Positions 6,024-6,188 of a stretch of DNA of 6,188 bases are shown here, one piece after another; within the stretch, counting starts at the first letter, position 1; each line of letters opens with the position of its first letter. Below the pieces are notes generated by a model. It did no database searches. It saw only the letters and a program-made list of their open reading frames with translations, and was not told the DNA's origin. A program made the position numbers and the translations under genes. Source of the DNA: an uncultured Chlorobiaceae bacterium (GTDB lineage Bacteria > Bacteroidota > Chlorobiia > Chlorobiales > Chlorobiaceae); assembly GCA_903904495.1 (NCBI GenBank), contig CAIVCU010000127.1, positions 1 through 6,188 on the forward strand. The letters are read 5' to 3'.

Positions 6024-6058
6024 AACACAGAAGCCCGCGTGCAGCGGGCTTCTGTGTT
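6024..6058 (-). terminator. Strong hairpin, probable terminator of the tRNA-Ser transcript
   Basis: AACACAGAAGCCCGC (6024-6038) and its exact complement (6044-6058) form a perfect 15-bp stem with a 5-base loop. It lies 35 bases beyond the 3' end of the minus-strand tRNA. In that direction the stem ends in GTGTT followed by TAGGG, so the U-run is short. In the plus direction it is followed by AGCTAAG, with no U-run. It is best read as the tRNA terminator, possibly helped by its very stable stem. Confidence 0.65.
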
Positions 6059-6060
6059 AG

Positions 6061-6087
6061 CTAAGTTACTATTTCTCAATAACTTAG
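6061..6087. repeat. Second hairpin between tRNA and terminator
   Basis: CTAAGTTA (6061-6068) and TAACTTAG (6080-6087) form a perfect 8-bp inverted repeat around an 11-base loop, immediately beyond the tRNA 3' end. It may mark a processing site or simply be spacer structure. Confidence 0.4.
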
Positions 6088-6093
6088 ACTTTA

Positions 6094-6186
6094 TGGCGGA
6101 GAGGGAGGGATTCGAACCCTCGATAGCCCTATAAGAACTATGACGGTTTAGCAAACCGTTGCCTTCAGCCGCTCGGCCACCTCTCC
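6094..6186 (-). tRNA. tRNA-Ser(GCT)
   Basis: On the minus strand this reads as a complete 93-base class II tRNA. It has an acceptor stem GGAGAGG pairing with CCTCTCC, discriminator G and encoded CCA (6094-6096), a D-arm with GGCCGAGCGGCTGAAGGC, an anticodon stem-loop CGGTTTGCTAAACCG with anticodon GCT (reads AGC and AGU serine codons), a long variable arm with an ATAG/CTAT stem, and a T-arm GAGGGTTCGAATCCCTC. The long variable arm and GCT anticodon make the serine identity firm. Its promoter lies beyond the right edge. Such genes are frequent integration sites for mobile elements, in keeping with the recombinase and IS remnants next door. Confidence 0.97.
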
Positions 6187-6188
6187 AA

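Noticed and set aside
5933..6154. Minus-strand ORF of 73 codons
   Set aside because: It reads through the tRNA-Ser gene (giving the familiar EGSNPSLSA peptide) and through both hairpins. It is an artefact of tRNA sequence.

Overview
This window looks like a bacterial chromosome of middling GC content. The tRNA-Ser encodes its own CCA, and the IS6-type and recombinase remnants are of kinds common in Gram-negative bacteria, particularly Proteobacteria. The lineage cannot be fixed from the sequence alone.

Positions 1-3816 hold a compact, all-plus-strand gene cluster. It contains the 3' end of a tetratricopeptide-repeat (TPR) protein (3-608), an M24 'pita-bread' (methionine aminopeptidase-like) protein with altered metal ligands (586-1467), a subtilisin-type S8 protease with an extra N-terminal beta domain and no signal peptide (1464-2657), and a radical SAM protein of the MiaB/RimO methylthiotransferase type that lacks the C-terminal TRAM domain (2692-3816). 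The first three genes overlap, and the fourth starts 34 bases after the third, so they are probably co-transcribed. Two peptidase-fold proteins beside a TRAM-less methylthiotransferase and a TPR scaffold suggest a cytoplasmic peptide or protein modification and processing system. That is inference: no precursor peptide or transporter is visible in the window, and the cluster continues upstream of base 1.

Positions 3817-5076 are less ordered. Just after the radical SAM gene there is a Shine-Dalgarno-like run and a short protein-like reading frame that may be the decayed start of another gene. It runs into an IS-end-like motif at 3906. Then come an unidentified short ORF and an AT-rich stretch with no recognisable gene. 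One intact small gene (4570-4875) encodes a 101-residue protein of a DUF3303-like type and has a very good ribosome binding site.

Positions 5077-5907 are a graveyard of mobile DNA. An internally deleted IS6-family element (5077-5586) has near-perfect 14-base inverted ends and a decayed minus-strand transposase. Directly against its right end is the C-terminal fragment of a large serine recombinase (5587-5907), which suggests the IS landed in, or deleted into, the recombinase gene.

The right edge carries a tRNA-Ser(GCT) on the minus strand (6094-6186), followed in its direction of transcription by two hairpins. The longer one (6024-6058) has a perfect 15-bp stem and is probably the terminator. 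Degraded mobile genes next to a tRNA fit an old integration hotspot.
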